The notes: generated by a model not told the origin, from the sequence alone. Counted from the first letter of the stretch, positions 34,406 to 45,004 are shown. The stretch: 64,000 nt of DNA from Haemaphysalis longicornis (GCA_013339765.2 CM023448.1:110621118-110685117), one strand, 5' to 3'. Translations and numbers: made by a program.

Positions 34406-34851
34406 CTCTCGCGGCGGCCATTATGCGACGCTGTCGGGGCGCGTTGGCGAGCGAGTACGGCAATTTCACGACGCCTGACGTTGTTGCCGAGCTTCACGAG
34501 TACGGCACGCATATCAATGCATATCGCTGCCCGAAGACCGCGAGGCGGACGGTCGCGACGATGGCAGCCGGTCTCGCGAGCGCAATACCTGCGAAGCGGA
34601 CTGCACGGAATTACCAGTCTCCGGTAGGGGGAGAGATTTCACAACGCCTACGAGGCGGCAGCCAAATTTTCATTGGTGGTGGGTTCGCGCGTTTCTTCTT
34701 TCTTCTCTACTGTCACTCTTTTCTTTCCCTCGTCGTCGCCACCTTATTTCCATCTCCTTTTTCCTCGCGTTTGAGAGAGATTTCCCAACAACCTCCACAT
34801 CAATGGAGGGGAGGGTGGTGTTATGACCATAAAAAAATAAACCAAGCATGA

Positions 34852-35324
34852 TTCAGGGATATTAAATTTTCCCAGCAGCACAGAACCGCCACTTCCTGCA
34901 CTGTACAAAGCCTCAATTTATTTCGATAGTAGTATGCGCACTGCAACTTAAAGCACCCTAAAAGCGATAGAGCCACCGTTATCGACGAAAAAATTGTGTA
35001 CAGTCAATTTGAAACATATTTACCTAAGTATAATTGAGTTTAAAAAGATTCAAGATCACTTAGGCTCGAACCAAGGCTGTTACATTTCAAACCAAAGCCT
35101 TCCTCAAACCAACGGAAGTCGAACGGTGAGTTCTTTAAGCAGTTGGTCAGAGAATATAGCTAGTATTGAAAGCAAACAGTAGACTCTCTAGGTGCTTGCA
35201 TGAAGGCTAGGCTAGAAACGTTTCACCCTCGCATTGAAAAGGCATATAACCGCACGAGCATCATCATCACCATCAATTGGCAGTTCTGTGCCGGCTAGGA
35301 AGAGCAACGTTGCTGGTTCCTCAG
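34852..35324. other. Upstream region of the exonuclease gene
   Basis: No obvious TATA box is placed at a plausible distance. A possible 3' splice site (AATTGGCAG at 35,275-35,283, weak pyrimidine tract) precedes the ORFs by about 55 bp, which would make the leader a second exon. ATCATCATCACCATCA lies at 35,260-35,275. Confidence 0.25.
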
Positions 35325-35591
35325 ATGAACGGAAGCATGGCTGAGGAACTGGGGTTTTTGACTGGCAATGTGTCAGTGGTCATTCTTTCTGCTCTTCTCG
35401 GCGCTCTGACCCTCTTGCTCGTCTTCGTGCCTCGCAAGAATGGAAGACGATGCCAAGCAGAAACAGTCGGAAACAGGCGAGGAAGAAGAAGCGGCACCGA
35501 AAGACCATCAGTTGGACCGGGACATGAAGGGCCAGCACCCGTCCTCACGCGAGGCCACCACCCTGCAAGGAGAGAGGGTCCCTGCTCGTGA
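35325..35591 (+). CDS. Short ORF with one transmembrane segment, possible N-terminus of the exonuclease gene
   Basis: ATGs at 35,325 and 35,337 share a frame. The second has a strong start context (A at -3, G at +4). It encodes MAEELGFLTGNVSVVILSAL followed by LGALTLLLVFVPRK: about 22 uninterrupted hydrophobic residues ending in a basic stop-transfer. This would make a signal anchor, probably with the C-terminus in the cytosol. After about 34 residues the frame drifts into arginine-rich sequence with no domain character and ends at TGA 35,589-35,591. The exonuclease ORF starts at 35,440 in another frame, overlapping this tail. The simplest reading is one gene split by an indel near 35,435, but an independent upstream ORF is possible. 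Confidence 0.45.
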   Translation: MNGSMAEELGFLTGNVSVVILSALLGALTLLLVFVPRKNGRRCQAETVGNRRGRRSGTERPSVGPGHEGPAPVLTRGHHPARREGPCS

Positions 35592-36687
35592 CCTGGACGT
35601 GCATCGCAATAGAAAGTACCCTGTGGCTGCGGGTGATGGTTTCTTTCTGCAGCATGCTTCCAGGGCCGAGGATGACTGGCAGAAGCTTTCGACAGACGCC
35701 TTCTGCTCGGCTACACGGCGCAGTGCGGGTCAACTCGAAGACACCTCGCCTCTCCTGCTTCGCACCCATGACCTTTACGACCAGCTACTCCACTACGTGC
35801 TCAGCCCAGAAGAACTGGATCGCTGTGGCTATCCCCGGCTATGCCCTGATAATCCCGGCCGCGTCTTATTTATGCAGGGGGGCGAAAACGCGTACTCAAG
35901 CCGCAAGACGTGCAGCCGCTGCCGTGCGTCCTTCGCGATCACGCACAGCGGTGAGTACTATTCCAACAGCGCCTGCTTCTTCCACACCGGACGGTGCAGC
36001 GCAGTCGGGTTCAGCTGCTGTGGGGCGTCGGCCGACCACCCCGGATGCAACAGTTCCTACTACCACGTGTGCCCACTCGGGGCTCGAGACAAGTGGGACA
36101 CGGCGGCGTTGGCCTTCGTTTGCTCACGTAGGCGGCCCGGCGGTGCCCGCGATGTATTCGCATTGGACTGCGAAATGTGCTTCACCATCCGCGGCTTCGA
36201 GGTGGCAAGGGTGAGTGTGGTGGACTGCAATGGCACGACTGTGTACGACTCGTACGTGAGGCCCGGAAGCCCAGTGCTCGACTACAACACGGCTTTCAGT
36301 GGCATTACCGCAGCGCACCTACGCAACGTGCACACCACGCTCCAAGACGTACAGGCGGCTCTCCTGCGACTCTTTAACGCCTCTACGGTGTTAGTTGGAC
36401 ACGGACTGGAGAACGACCTGCGCGTGCTCAGGATGGTCCACGGCACGGTTGTGGACACGGCCGTGGTGTTCCCTCACCACTGGGGCCTGCCCTATCGACG
36501 GTCGCTGCGGTCGCTGGTCGGCGACTACCTGAACCGCGGGGTGCCGAATGGACCTCTGGGCCACGACAGCGTAGAGGATGCTAAGGCCTGCATGGAGCTG
36601 ATGCTGTGGAAAGCGGCGCATGATCAGGAGATGCGTGGTAGAGTCAGCCAGTGGTCTGGGGGACGGCAGAGGCAGTCGTCCGAGTGA
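35440..36687 (+). CDS. REXO1-like: REXO1/GOR-like DEDDh 3'-5' RNA exonuclease, intronless
   Basis: The 415-codon ORF runs ATG 35,440 (A at -3, G at +4) to TGA 36,685. Residues 1-60 are charged and low in structure (EEEE, many K/Q). Residues 100-135 (LLLRTHDLYDQLLHYVLSPE) match the region before the catalytic domain in REXO1/GOR proteins. Residues 158-211 are cysteine-rich (C158, C161, C179, H182, C186, C193, C194, C203, C211) and may bind zinc. The DEDDh exonuclease domain is complete: FALDCEM (D243, E245), VGHGLENDLRVL (D326) and GHDSVEDA (H375, D380), ending near residue 392. Such enzymes trim the 3' ends of structured RNAs using two metal ions. The length is close to GOR-type proteins and far below full REXO1. 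No intron interrupts it, so it may be a retrogene, but all catalytic residues are kept. Substrate and location are not shown. Confidence 0.9.
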   Translation: MEDDAKQKQSETGEEEEAAPKDHQLDRDMKGQHPSSREATTLQGERVPARDLDVHRNRKYPVAAGDGFFLQHASRAEDDWQKLSTDAFCSATRRSAGQLEDTSPLLLRTHDLYDQLLHYVLSPEELDRCGYPRLCPDNPGRVLFMQGGENAYSSRKTCSRCRASFAITHSGEYYSNSACFFHTGRCSAVGFSCCGASADHPGCNSSYYHVCPLGARDKWDTAALAFVCSRRRPGGARDVFALDCEMCFTIRGFEVARVSVVDCNGTTVYDSYVRPGSPVLDYNTAFSGITAAHLRNVHTTLQDVQAALLRLFNASTVLVGHGLENDLRVLRMVHGTVVDTAVVFPHHWGLPYRRSLRSLVGDYLNRGVPNGPLGHDSVEDAKACMELMLWKAAHDQEMRGRVSQWSGGRQRQSSE

Positions 36688-37001
36688 GGTGACAACGTGG
36701 GCGCTCTTTCCGTTGCGGCTGGCTGGGTGGGGGTGCGAGGGCTGAGAATCGCCGGGTGCACTAGAGGAACCTGACAAAGTTGCATGCTCCCACCGCCGCC
36801 TACGACGGGAAGGAACACGTGCGGGTACGTGGCTCCTCGCACGCCTGCTGGCATCGTCACTGGTTTTGCCGAGGGTGTTTCTGCATGCCGCAGGGTAGGA
36901 CTGAGCTATTTTCTGGGCCATTTTCTTATAACTGGACCGTCACTTGTTTCGGTGGCAGTGGTGGCCCAAGAAGACCCAGTAGGTGTAACTAAACCGGCTT
37001 G

Positions 37002-37007
37002 ATTAAA
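37002..37007 (+). terminator. Candidate polyadenylation signal of the exonuclease gene
   Basis: ATTAAA lies 315 bp after the stop codon in otherwise ORF-free sequence, the first poly(A)-type hexamer I see downstream. No genomic A-tract follows, which argues against a recent processed retrocopy ending here. Confidence 0.35.
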
Positions 37008-37029
37008 CGGCGTATCACTCACCCCTTGT

Positions 37030-37959
37030 AGCGTTTTGATTCGGTCACGTGCCCATCGTCAGGCCGTTTGTAATTCCTTATGCTGCCGAGAGAGGTCTAC
37101 TTAATGCTGCATCTCGTTTACTCGTTTATTCGCAAGCACGGGAGTCCCATAACCGCTGGATAATTGTCGTTATGGACGAAGCCGGCGGTGCGCGCCTGCG
37201 CACTGGGAGCTCCGTTACAACAGCGGCGCGCAGCACGTTCAAGCGGGCGCAGAGGTCTCGTGGCAGAAGCGCGCCGTGCACAAAAACGGGGGGCGTCACG
37301 TGACGTGAAACTTCTTTCTCAGTGGAGATTGATTAGATGTCTGAGAAAGAAGAACTGTTTCGTACTTTTGACGGACAAAAGATAGTTTCTTGGTACTATT
37401 ATATTTACCATTACTGGACATTTAGAATATTTATTATTGTAAAAACTCCCGCATTTCAAGTACTCCGTGAAAATCCGATATCAATAATTAGTAAAGTGTT
37501 AACAATTGGTTATTTACATCCCACAACATAAATAAGCAAGCATTTGCTGTTAGCCAGTACACATATGGCATTGTTAGTATCATATTTTTTTAGTTATTCG
37601 AGTTCACTAGACAATTAGCTACGAATGGCAATCGCACAAAAATGAAAAAGAAATCTATGTCAATTTATAAACCTGTTGTTATCTACTGTTGTTTGGAAAT
37701 ACCTCCAGCATTCAAAATAATTTTGCGACGATACACTGTTTACGAATGATTGGTTTAATCTCCTTAATGCATGGCATCAGATCGTTGATTGAACTGAGTG
37801 GCTTAGACTAAAACCTATTGCCCTGTAATTTTCGAACCTGTATCGTCAGTTTTGAAATGCAGAGCTTTCGTTCAGCTGTTCGACATATTGTCTGAGCAGG
37901 GGTTGTGCCTTCTATAACTACTGTTGGATATTTACACTACCAACCTAGTCGAAAAAGAC
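37030..37959. other. No gene recognised
   Basis: GC-rich to 37,300, then AT-rich; only short frames. Confidence 0.35.
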
Positions 37960-38340
37960 AAGAAAAAAGTTTCTGTAGTTTGTCGTATTTTCGCGTGTCG
38001 TACTGTCGTCTTGTCGTATTCTTGTCATGTCGTGATTCTGATGATCTGTCGTGTGTAGTATCCCTGTCCTGATTTTAACGTTCCGTCGTGCCGAATTCCT
38101 GTCTTGTCGTGATCCTGATGCTCTATCAGTAGTTGCACATGGTTTGAATATTATTGCCCATTGTGAAGAGTAGTGTAAATGGCAGTTCTTTTGGGACTAC
38201 AGAAATGTTTGTCGTTGAGAAAATTGACTTTATCGTTACGACAGAAATGTGTGTCGTAGCAACAGATGGCTTTGTCTTAACAACAGGACTTCTGTTGCCA
38301 CAACAAAGATTTTTGTCGTGCGACAGGAATTCTTGTTAGG
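37960..38340. repeat. Degenerate alternating TGTCGT / ACGACA repeat
   Basis: TGTCGT, CTTGTCGT and related words recur about a dozen times to 38,110, after a gap again from 38,205 together with inverse forms (ACGACAGAAATG, GCGACAGGAATTC). The right half reads as imperfect ACGACAGAAATTTCTGTCGT palindromes. It looks like a decayed satellite or an array of a short palindromic unit. Confidence 0.6.
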
Positions 38341-39829
38341 TTTTTGCGGTATTCCTGTTGTTATTTTAGACTGGGAAGTTAGATCATAGGCATTTCGGAG
38401 TCATAGTGGCAGTGCATAGAAACACAAGTTGTAATAAGTGGCAAGACCTGCGAATGCAATATGATATAAATTCATAACTGTGTGGAAAAAGTCATGTGTG
38501 TGGCTAGAGCACAAACACGACGAGGAAACAAATTTTTGTACTGTCGAAATGCTGGAATACGAAGCTCCCCTAACACAGTCTACGTTCGAGCAGCTGCTTT
38601 GCCGCGCCAGGAAGCACGCGAGGAAGTTAGCGGATGGATTTTGCTCTATTGCAAAGAAAGTACAGCACTCTACTTAAGCATCACAGCGAGCTTGCGTATA
38701 GGTCATCAACGAAGACATTTTGGGCCCTACCAACCGATCGACCGGCTGATAACCACTCAGCGCACACCACAAGGACTATATACCTGAAAGTTGAAAGTTG
38801 TAGTGTCCGTTTCTTCTCTGACATAGTGGTTCACTGAGGGGGTGTTTTCTAAATATCGACATTAAGAGTGCAAAACAGGTACGAAACGTGTTTGCATCAA
38901 CCTCTTAGTATACCTTATTCAACCGCAAAGTTACCGCATAGAATTTCGCGTCTTCAGATACCCATAAAATGTCTAAAAATGAATTGCCCTATTTTTAGTA
39001 ATTTCTCACTAATGCCATAAATGAAGATCATCTGTAGTAAACAGGTTTTCGACAAATACCAGAATATTTTAAAGACAGCAAGGGGACGGAATCTGTTTTA
39101 ATCTCACTTTTTACGGGCAAGGAAGCTACGTGTCGCACTTATAATGTTCCGACGTTCTGTAATTATACTGTCGTAGCCCGATACCCAGAACTCGAAAGGG
39201 GTCGCATTATAGTTTGAAGTTCGGTACTTTGAATGAAACGCGAGGTGGAAGCACAATGTACTGAGAAAAAAGTTACCGGGGCAGCTAACTAGTGTCGCAT
39301 GACCTCAGAATACCTGAGCATTACCTCTCGTTGAGTTTTGGGAGGGCATTTCAGGGTGACTATGTTGACGATGGAGCCAAATGAGAACTGGTAAATCGGC
39401 CGTGAGCTGTTGGCGGCTATGTCATCATCAGTGGCCACTTAATCTTCTCAGTTAGTTGCCAAGCTGTGGGTGCCGGTTGGAAGGTTAGACCTTAAGAGGT
39501 ATTGTTAAGCCTAACGTCCGACCGTCGCATACCTAATGGTGACGTCAGGCACCGCCTGCCCCCGTTTCGGGCACGTAACGCATCGTGGCTTCGATGGGGT
39601 ATTGAGACCAGCGCAAACCCCCGCTAGCAGCTTCAGGGACGTTATCCGGGCCAATACCTGCGTTCTCTGCGAATGGAAAGTTTTATGAGGGGCTTCTATT
39701 GGAATCCCCCGCCCGCCATGACAGTGAAACGGAGGCGGAGGAGATAGCCGTTATTAGATCAGGAAGACGCTAGGTCAAGTGGGGGAAGCGGGAGTAGAGA
39801 GTGGGATGTTCGTAGCTTGGGACATCTTG
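38341..39829. other. No convincing gene
   Basis: A 101-codon frame at 38,482-38,787 is unassigned. The stretch 39,465-39,560 weakly resembles 395-490 (see that entry). Confidence 0.3.
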
Positions 39830-40240
39830 AAAATAAACCGTTCAAATTGAAGCTGGTTGGCTGCTTACGAAGGCGGCGAGGCGACGTTGGGGGAGGAGAG
39901 CAGGCTCACGGCTCTAAACTGCTCGCGCGAGACCGCTTTCAAGAGATTAGTGCCCAATTGAAGTCAGCGTGGAGAGTTCCAGTGTTTGAGGGTCGATGTA
40001 TGAGGAGGAGGCATTTGGAGGAGGGTTGAAGGTTCTGTAACGCGTAAATTTTGGACAGTGCCAAATTAGATGTTGGAGACTGGCGAGTGGGAGGGAGGTG
40101 CAGAAGGGACATCGAGGCGGCAGGGATGGGGTGTACCATTTACGGAATGTCTCTGTGAAAAGGTCTTTGTCAGACAGCATTATTTGTAGTTCTCTTGCAA
40201 CATACCTGTTCACGGCTGATTTAAGAGGATTGCTCTTGCA
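39830..40240 (-). pseudogene. LINE C-terminal fragment with CCHC-like motif
   Basis: On the minus strand, a frame (40,213-39,947) reads FTETFRKWYTPSLPPRCPFC then SLPLASLQHLIWHCPKFTRY. The C-x2-C...H-x4-C arrangement followed by a short tail is the usual C-terminal end of I-clade LINE ORF2 in ticks and related arthropods, as I know it. The rest of ORF2 is missing. This may belong to the same broad family as the 21-23 kb LINE. Confidence 0.55.
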
Positions 40241-40917
40241 ATTTGCGCATGTGGCTCGCCGTTAAATATATCCGCACACAAAAACACAACGAGACCTGGC
40301 ATCTTCTTGCAGGCACCTCAATACAGCTCGAGACACGATATTTTTTTGTGGCGAAATCACTGGAGGCTCAAAGCGGTGCAAGGATCCAAGTTTGGAAATA
40401 CCCATGTATAGTACGGACACCAACTTTAGAGGCCTAAAAAGTGATATAATTGGCTTCCGTAGTTTGTCCAGATCCCTCACAGAAATTTTTGCGGCGATCC
40501 GAGGCTGTAATCATATCGAAAATCGATTTTAATTGTCCCGGCCCCGAGATACCACAAATCGGCAGCACTATCGAAATCGCTGTCGGCGTAACGAAACGTC
40601 TTCCGGCCTTTCTGGCCGGTTCAGCGTGACGTCATTTAGTCGTTTTAGGATCCGGAAACGACAACTGCGCTGCTGTAATCGGTGGCCTTGTTTCGGCAGG
40701 AGGCGTGAGTAGTGATACCCCTGATGGCTCGGTGAGCAAGGCTTTATTTGTAAACTTCGCACGCTTTGGGGTTTTGACGTCTTTGGTCTTCAGTTCGTGG
40801 CCGGCGCATGGTGTTCCTTTGCACTGGTGCCGAAAGCTGTGTGGTGTCTTGGCTTAGCCGCCTGTGCGCGTCGCCAAGCTCGCCAAAGTACCGCTATGGC
40901 AAGCTCACGAGGCTCGA

Positions 40918-41700
40918 CTTTACCTTCTCGTACGCATCCGCCTCCCTTTTGGCAAGCGGGCCATCACGTCGAATGCCTCGCCTGGAAAAGCGTAAGCAAT
41001 CTTTGCAGCCATGCCTCGCGAATAAACTGTACCTCCTCTCACGTAAGCTAGAAATTGACTAAGAAAAAAAACAATGTCCTCTCCTACCAAGTATGGTAGC
41101 GTTAGGTCACTCATTCGAAGCGTAAGTCGCTTAGGCACCGCTGACTGCACGATGCTGTCACTCTGACGCCTATACGGCGAGACATTTCGATCTCGAGACG
41201 CTTCATCTCGACTTCATGTTTCCGCCTTTATCGCTCGAGTTGGATTTCCTGTTCTCGCTTTATTTCCACTTGCTGTAGTTTCTCTCGCTCGAGTTCACGA
41301 TTTCGTTTTTCTCGCTCGAGTTCACGTTCCTGTTACTGCCTCTCGAGCTCCTGTTCTCGATTTTCTCGCTGGCGTTCAGCCTGTGCAACCTGACGTTTAG
41401 CGGTATCCCGTTCATTGATCAGCTCAATGCATTCCTACAGCTCGTCATCGTCAGCCCCAACAGCGAGTATAGCCTGTTTGAGCTCTGGCTTCCTCAGCGC
41501 GCCCGAAACATCCAAGCGCAAAAGCGCAACGCTTTTACAAACTTTAACTGTGGCTTTCTCAGCGCTTTCAAATTCGTGGCTGTCAAAAGTACTTACTTTC
41601 CCACTGTAACAAAAGTCTCCCCACTTTCCCACTGTACCAAAATACCGACAAGCGAACAGTTCCCGGAAGGCAGGTTGCCAGGCCAATCACGTGAGGTTGA
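40918..41700 (-). pseudogene. Decayed LTR-retrotransposon gag, N-terminal coiled-coil part
   Basis: On the minus strand: ALLRLDVSGALRKPELKQAI, LAVGADDDEL, then after an in-frame stop an R/E/Q-rich coiled coil (ECIELINERDTAKRQVAQAE, RQRENREQELERQ, EREKRNRELERERLQQVEIK; 41,450-41,190), then LTLPYLVGEDIVFFLSQFLA (about 41,105-41,046). This resembles the N-terminal part of the SCAN-type gag whose C-terminal part and protease occur at 32.7-33.9 kb. Several stops and a frame change show it is dead. No LTR was identified around it. Confidence 0.6.
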
Positions 41701-42639
41701 ACAGCGTGGGTCCCTTGGGGGGCACAGCACTGGGTATAGCGCATTGATGTTGGGCCATAATGGGTCATCACAAATGATGCCCTCCGCCAGAGGTATTAGT
41801 AAATTTGGCATCAGGATACACGTAAGTTAAAACAATTAATACCATGTGCGCTTGTTAGTGCATAAGTCTCTACATCACTGTCGGGTTCCATCTCATTCGT
41901 TACGGTCGGTAATGGGCAGTAGACCTTTACGTTAATAATGTGACGCCGCCTCCTCGGCACGGCCGCACGAAGGTTCGATACGCAAGTTTTAAGTGAACTT
42001 TCTTCTATGATACCTGAGCCTGCTTGTCCGATCCATATCAACTATAATTCTACAGTGTTTCATCCCGCAAATGAACTGACACACGAGATGAATCGTCATT
42101 TAAAAACAATGGTAATTTGATATCTCGTACCATTCGTTAACGACCACGGTTGGGCGGCACCTAGTTCATTTCGCCCGCATTACGTAAACGTGGCGTAGTT
42201 AAAGCCGCAAATTCTTAGCGCATTCAAGTCAAAATGTGTGCGCTCATTTTCGCAGTCACAATATTTCGTTAATTGGACCAAAGGGCAAGCGTCTGGATAC
42301 TGCGCGGGTGTGCAATTTCCACAGCATAAAAGAACGGAAATGTTTTAGAACCCAAAACCGACCCTTCAAATTAATGACTCGTGCCTGCACTCCTACATTG
42401 TTACGTTGCCGGTTTTCTTTCCTTTCGGAGCGGTCTCTGAGAAGGAGTTCAGCCACGAGATAGGTTTGCGTGTGTACGATTTGCGGCGATGCTGGACTAA
42501 CGTTAAGCCCACCGACAAGCTAGGACGACGAAGAAAAATCAATACGTAAACGTCCCGGTGTAAACATCCAAACTGGAAAATTTTGCCGTGAGGACTAAAA
42601 GAAATTCCATGATCCGGGCACAGTTACGAAATTCCAATT
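41701..42639. other. No gene recognised
   Basis: Short frames only. Confidence 0.3.
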
Positions 42640-42832
42640 TTGAGGGGTTTACGGAGTTTATGGAGGGCTACGGAGTAATTTAAACCACTTGGGGAACTTT
42701 GGTGTATGCCGAAACCTCCCGACGCGGGCGTTTCCGTTTCTCGCCTAACTCAGAAAAACGGTCAGCGCGGCCGGGATGGCACCCGCGTCCTTGGGCGCAG
42801 CAGTACAACGCCTCATGAAGCCATTCAGTCTG
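42640..42832 (-). mobile_element. Ruka-like SINE, degraded copy
   Basis: Recognisable by ACCACTTGGGGAACTTTGGT, GCCGAAACCTCC, CGGGCGTTTCCGTTTCTCGC and GCGCGGCCGGGATGGCACCC on the plus strand, in the order of the 3.9 and 15.1 kb copies. The B box is mutated and the right end of the tRNA head has diverged. Confidence 0.75.
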
Positions 42833-43233
42833 GCGGTGCGATGGCCGCAGTTCACTATTAAAAGTGAGGAATATTGGAGATGGGAGCGGCGTTTCACGAT
42901 TTAATGTGATCCTGGAAATAACTATTTGAGTTGATGCATTCGTGTTTGTTTTTGATGGGTTGCTACCTGTATACGTAGCTCGTCTTATCAAAATGCACTG
43001 AACCCCGCTAAAGCAAACATAACCATGCGAACAGAGACCAAAATGAATTTTTCCGCCACCTCGTACAGTGAACCTGCTTTTGATTTCTTCTCTTGTGCTT
43101 GCACTTTCGTGCCGGCACAATATCTGTTTGCATGGTTTCACTGAACACACTGCAAACATTCAGGGCAGGAGCCCGGTGACCCATTATTAGCCGCCACGCA
43201 AATGGCTGAGAGACACGTAATGGACAGTGATAT

Positions 43234-43658
43234 TGCCGCGAACCATACATTGGGTTTGTTTATTTGTGTTTGCTTTTACCGCCCGGCTGCGCCGGTCCTG
43301 TGTTATCTCTGCGCCAAGGGAAGCGCGTGTTCCATTCTTTCTTTCTGTGCCGCATGTGTTATCTGTTGTGACAGGGAGAGCATTCCGATCTAACGTGAAC
43401 AGCCCAGAATAATCTTCTTGGATCTACTATGTTCTCGATGCGAATCGACGTTTCGAGAACCACGCGCGCCAAAAGATAAAAAGCCTGCAGTGCGGACGCC
43501 GGGGCATTCGATTCGACGACACTCGCCTGTGCAAGTCACTTTGTTGACCGCTGCTTTGCCGCCTCTGTATTCTTTTGAGTTGTTAGGGGAGCACAAGTTC
43601 GCTCCAATAAACGTGTTTCTCATTCAACACAACTGCATCGTCCCTTGTCTTCGTGACA
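43234..43658 (+). repeat. 5' LTR
   Basis: Starts TGCCGCGAACCATAC and ends CTTCGTGACA. GATAAAAAG at 43,475-43,483 is the likely TATA-type element and AATAAA at 43,606-43,611 the poly(A) signal, giving a U3-R-U5 layout. Confidence 0.97.
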
Positions 43659-43660
43659 TC

Positions 43661-43678
43661 TGGTGGAGGTGCTGGGTA
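43661..43678 (+). promoter_or_regulatory. Primer binding site
   Basis: TGGTGGAGGTGCTGGGTA starts two bases after the 5' LTR with TGG, complementary to a tRNA CCA end. The tRNA species was not determined by eye. Confidence 0.75.
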
Positions 43679-45004
43679 CGCACCCTTCATGCCCACTACA
43701 ACCTCGAAAAGCCGCCAAGCCAGTCCAACAAGAGCCAGCCCCCGCCTGCAAGATTTACCGCCCGAGTTCGGTTTGATGCCAGAAGGGCCCAAGAAAAGGA
43801 ACGCTGCAACCAACACCATGGTGCAAGAAACAACGTCGCCAATCGTCCTGCAGCAGCCCCGGGAACCGCCATCGTTCCGAGGAGCCCCCGCAGAAGACCC
43901 AGAAGAATGGTTGGAGAAACTGGAGCGCGTCCGGAAATTCAACAGGTGGGACGACGCAGAAACTTTCCGGCACGTTTTCTTTACTTGGAAGATTTCGGCT
44001 CGCACTTGGTTCGAGAACCACGAGAGCTCCTTGACAAACTGGGCTCAGTTCAAAAGCGAGTTTACTAAGACCTTCACTACCGTCGTGCGGAAAGAAAGAG
44101 CCGCCCTTTTGTTGGAAACGCGCACGCAACACCCCAACGAAGGTGTCGTGATCTTCGTTGAGGAGATGAAGGCAGCTATTTCGCCGCGCGGACCCCGAAA
44201 TGACGGAAGAAAAGAAGTTGCGCTTCTTAATGCGCGGAGTGAAGGAGGAACTGTTTGCTGGACTTGTCCGAAATCCGCCCAAAACCGTCGCCGAATTCGT
44301 GACCGAAGCCAGCACCATTGAGAAAGCCCTCGAAATGCGTGCTAAGCAGTATGACCGCAACTTTGTTGGCGCGGCCAATGCGAACGACTTTGGCAGCACG
44401 CGGATCCCGGCCGACAGCCTACGCGAGACTATCCGCGCAATAGTGAGAGAGGAGCTGCGGAAACTTCTCCCAACGCCGCCGCAGCCCCAAGTCGCTTCCC
44501 TCACCGACGTGATTAGAGAAGAAGTGCAACAAGCGTTGGGAACTTCTACGCCATCCGAGGTACCCCGAGAGCCACAAGCTATGACATACTCCGCGGCTGT
44601 TCGTCGACCCCGCCCTGCTCCAACACGCCGTCAAGAGGCCCCGCCGTACCGCCGCCCACTGTCACCCCGCCCGACCCCCGGTAGCCCGAAACCAGACGCC
44701 GAGGAAGACGGACGTATGGCGAACTCCCGATAACCGTCCTCTGTGCTACCACTGCGGAGAGGCCGACCACATTTACCGTCGCTGCCCATACAAAAGACTC
44801 GGACTGCGTGGTTTCTCCGTCGACGCACCTCGCCCTCTCCCTGGCCAACGACCACGTGAGATCGACGAGTATCTATCTGAAACCAGCCGTGGCCCAGCGC
44901 GTTTCAACCGTTCGCCGTCGCCCTACCCCTACCAATCGCCGAACCGCCGTAGCAACGCTGACTTCGCCCGTGGAAGGTCCCCCAGCCCACGCGGGGGAAA
45001 CTAA
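43662..45004 (+). pseudogene. gag: gag, frameshifted
   Basis: Structural polyprotein region. The first frame carries a capsid-like stretch (PPSFRGAPAEDPEEWLEKLE, FRHVFFTWKISARTWFENHE). The reading frame changes near 44,173, where one base appears extra, and a second frame (to 44,733) continues the capsid and an alanine/proline-rich tail. A third frame, entered between about 44,640 and 44,700, carries one zinc knuckle LCYHCGEADHIYRRCP (C-x2-C-x4-H-x4-C, about 44,741-44,788) and an RS/RG-rich tail ending at TAA 45,002. The start codon is uncertain; an ATG at 43,689 lies in the first frame. At least two breaks mean no intact Gag. Open frames on the minus strand here are shadows. Confidence 0.85.

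Larger units (their letters stand above)
33955..34700. mobile_element. Complex fold-back element with nested inverted repeats
   Basis: The outer arms GATTTCACAACGCCTACGAG (34,635-34,654) and its inverse at 34,008-34,027 bracket two internal hairpins (34,071-34,210 and 34,264-34,405), themselves inverted copies of each other down to the loop. The right half carries about 200 bp (34,428-34,625) missing from the left. A tRNA-like tail (GGTTCAATCC followed by a T9 run on the minus strand) lies at 33,951-33,985. A 142-codon frame (34,423-34,851) crosses the right arm but has no recognised domain. The architecture suits a fold-back or Mutator-like DNA element; no transposase was found. Confidence 0.75.

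Noticed and set aside
42680..43159. 159-codon minus-strand frame
   Set aside because: Its end is a degraded SINE head and nothing else in it is recognisable.
43418..44068. 216-codon plus-strand frame from the 5' LTR into gag
   Set aside because: It starts inside the LTR and uses a frame different from the capsid-like one; the corresponding LTR part repeats at 48,996-49,241.
43755..44504. 249-codon minus-strand open frame inside gag
   Set aside because: Shadow of the gag coding strand, like the minus-strand frames at 45,238-45,885 and 47,562-47,879.
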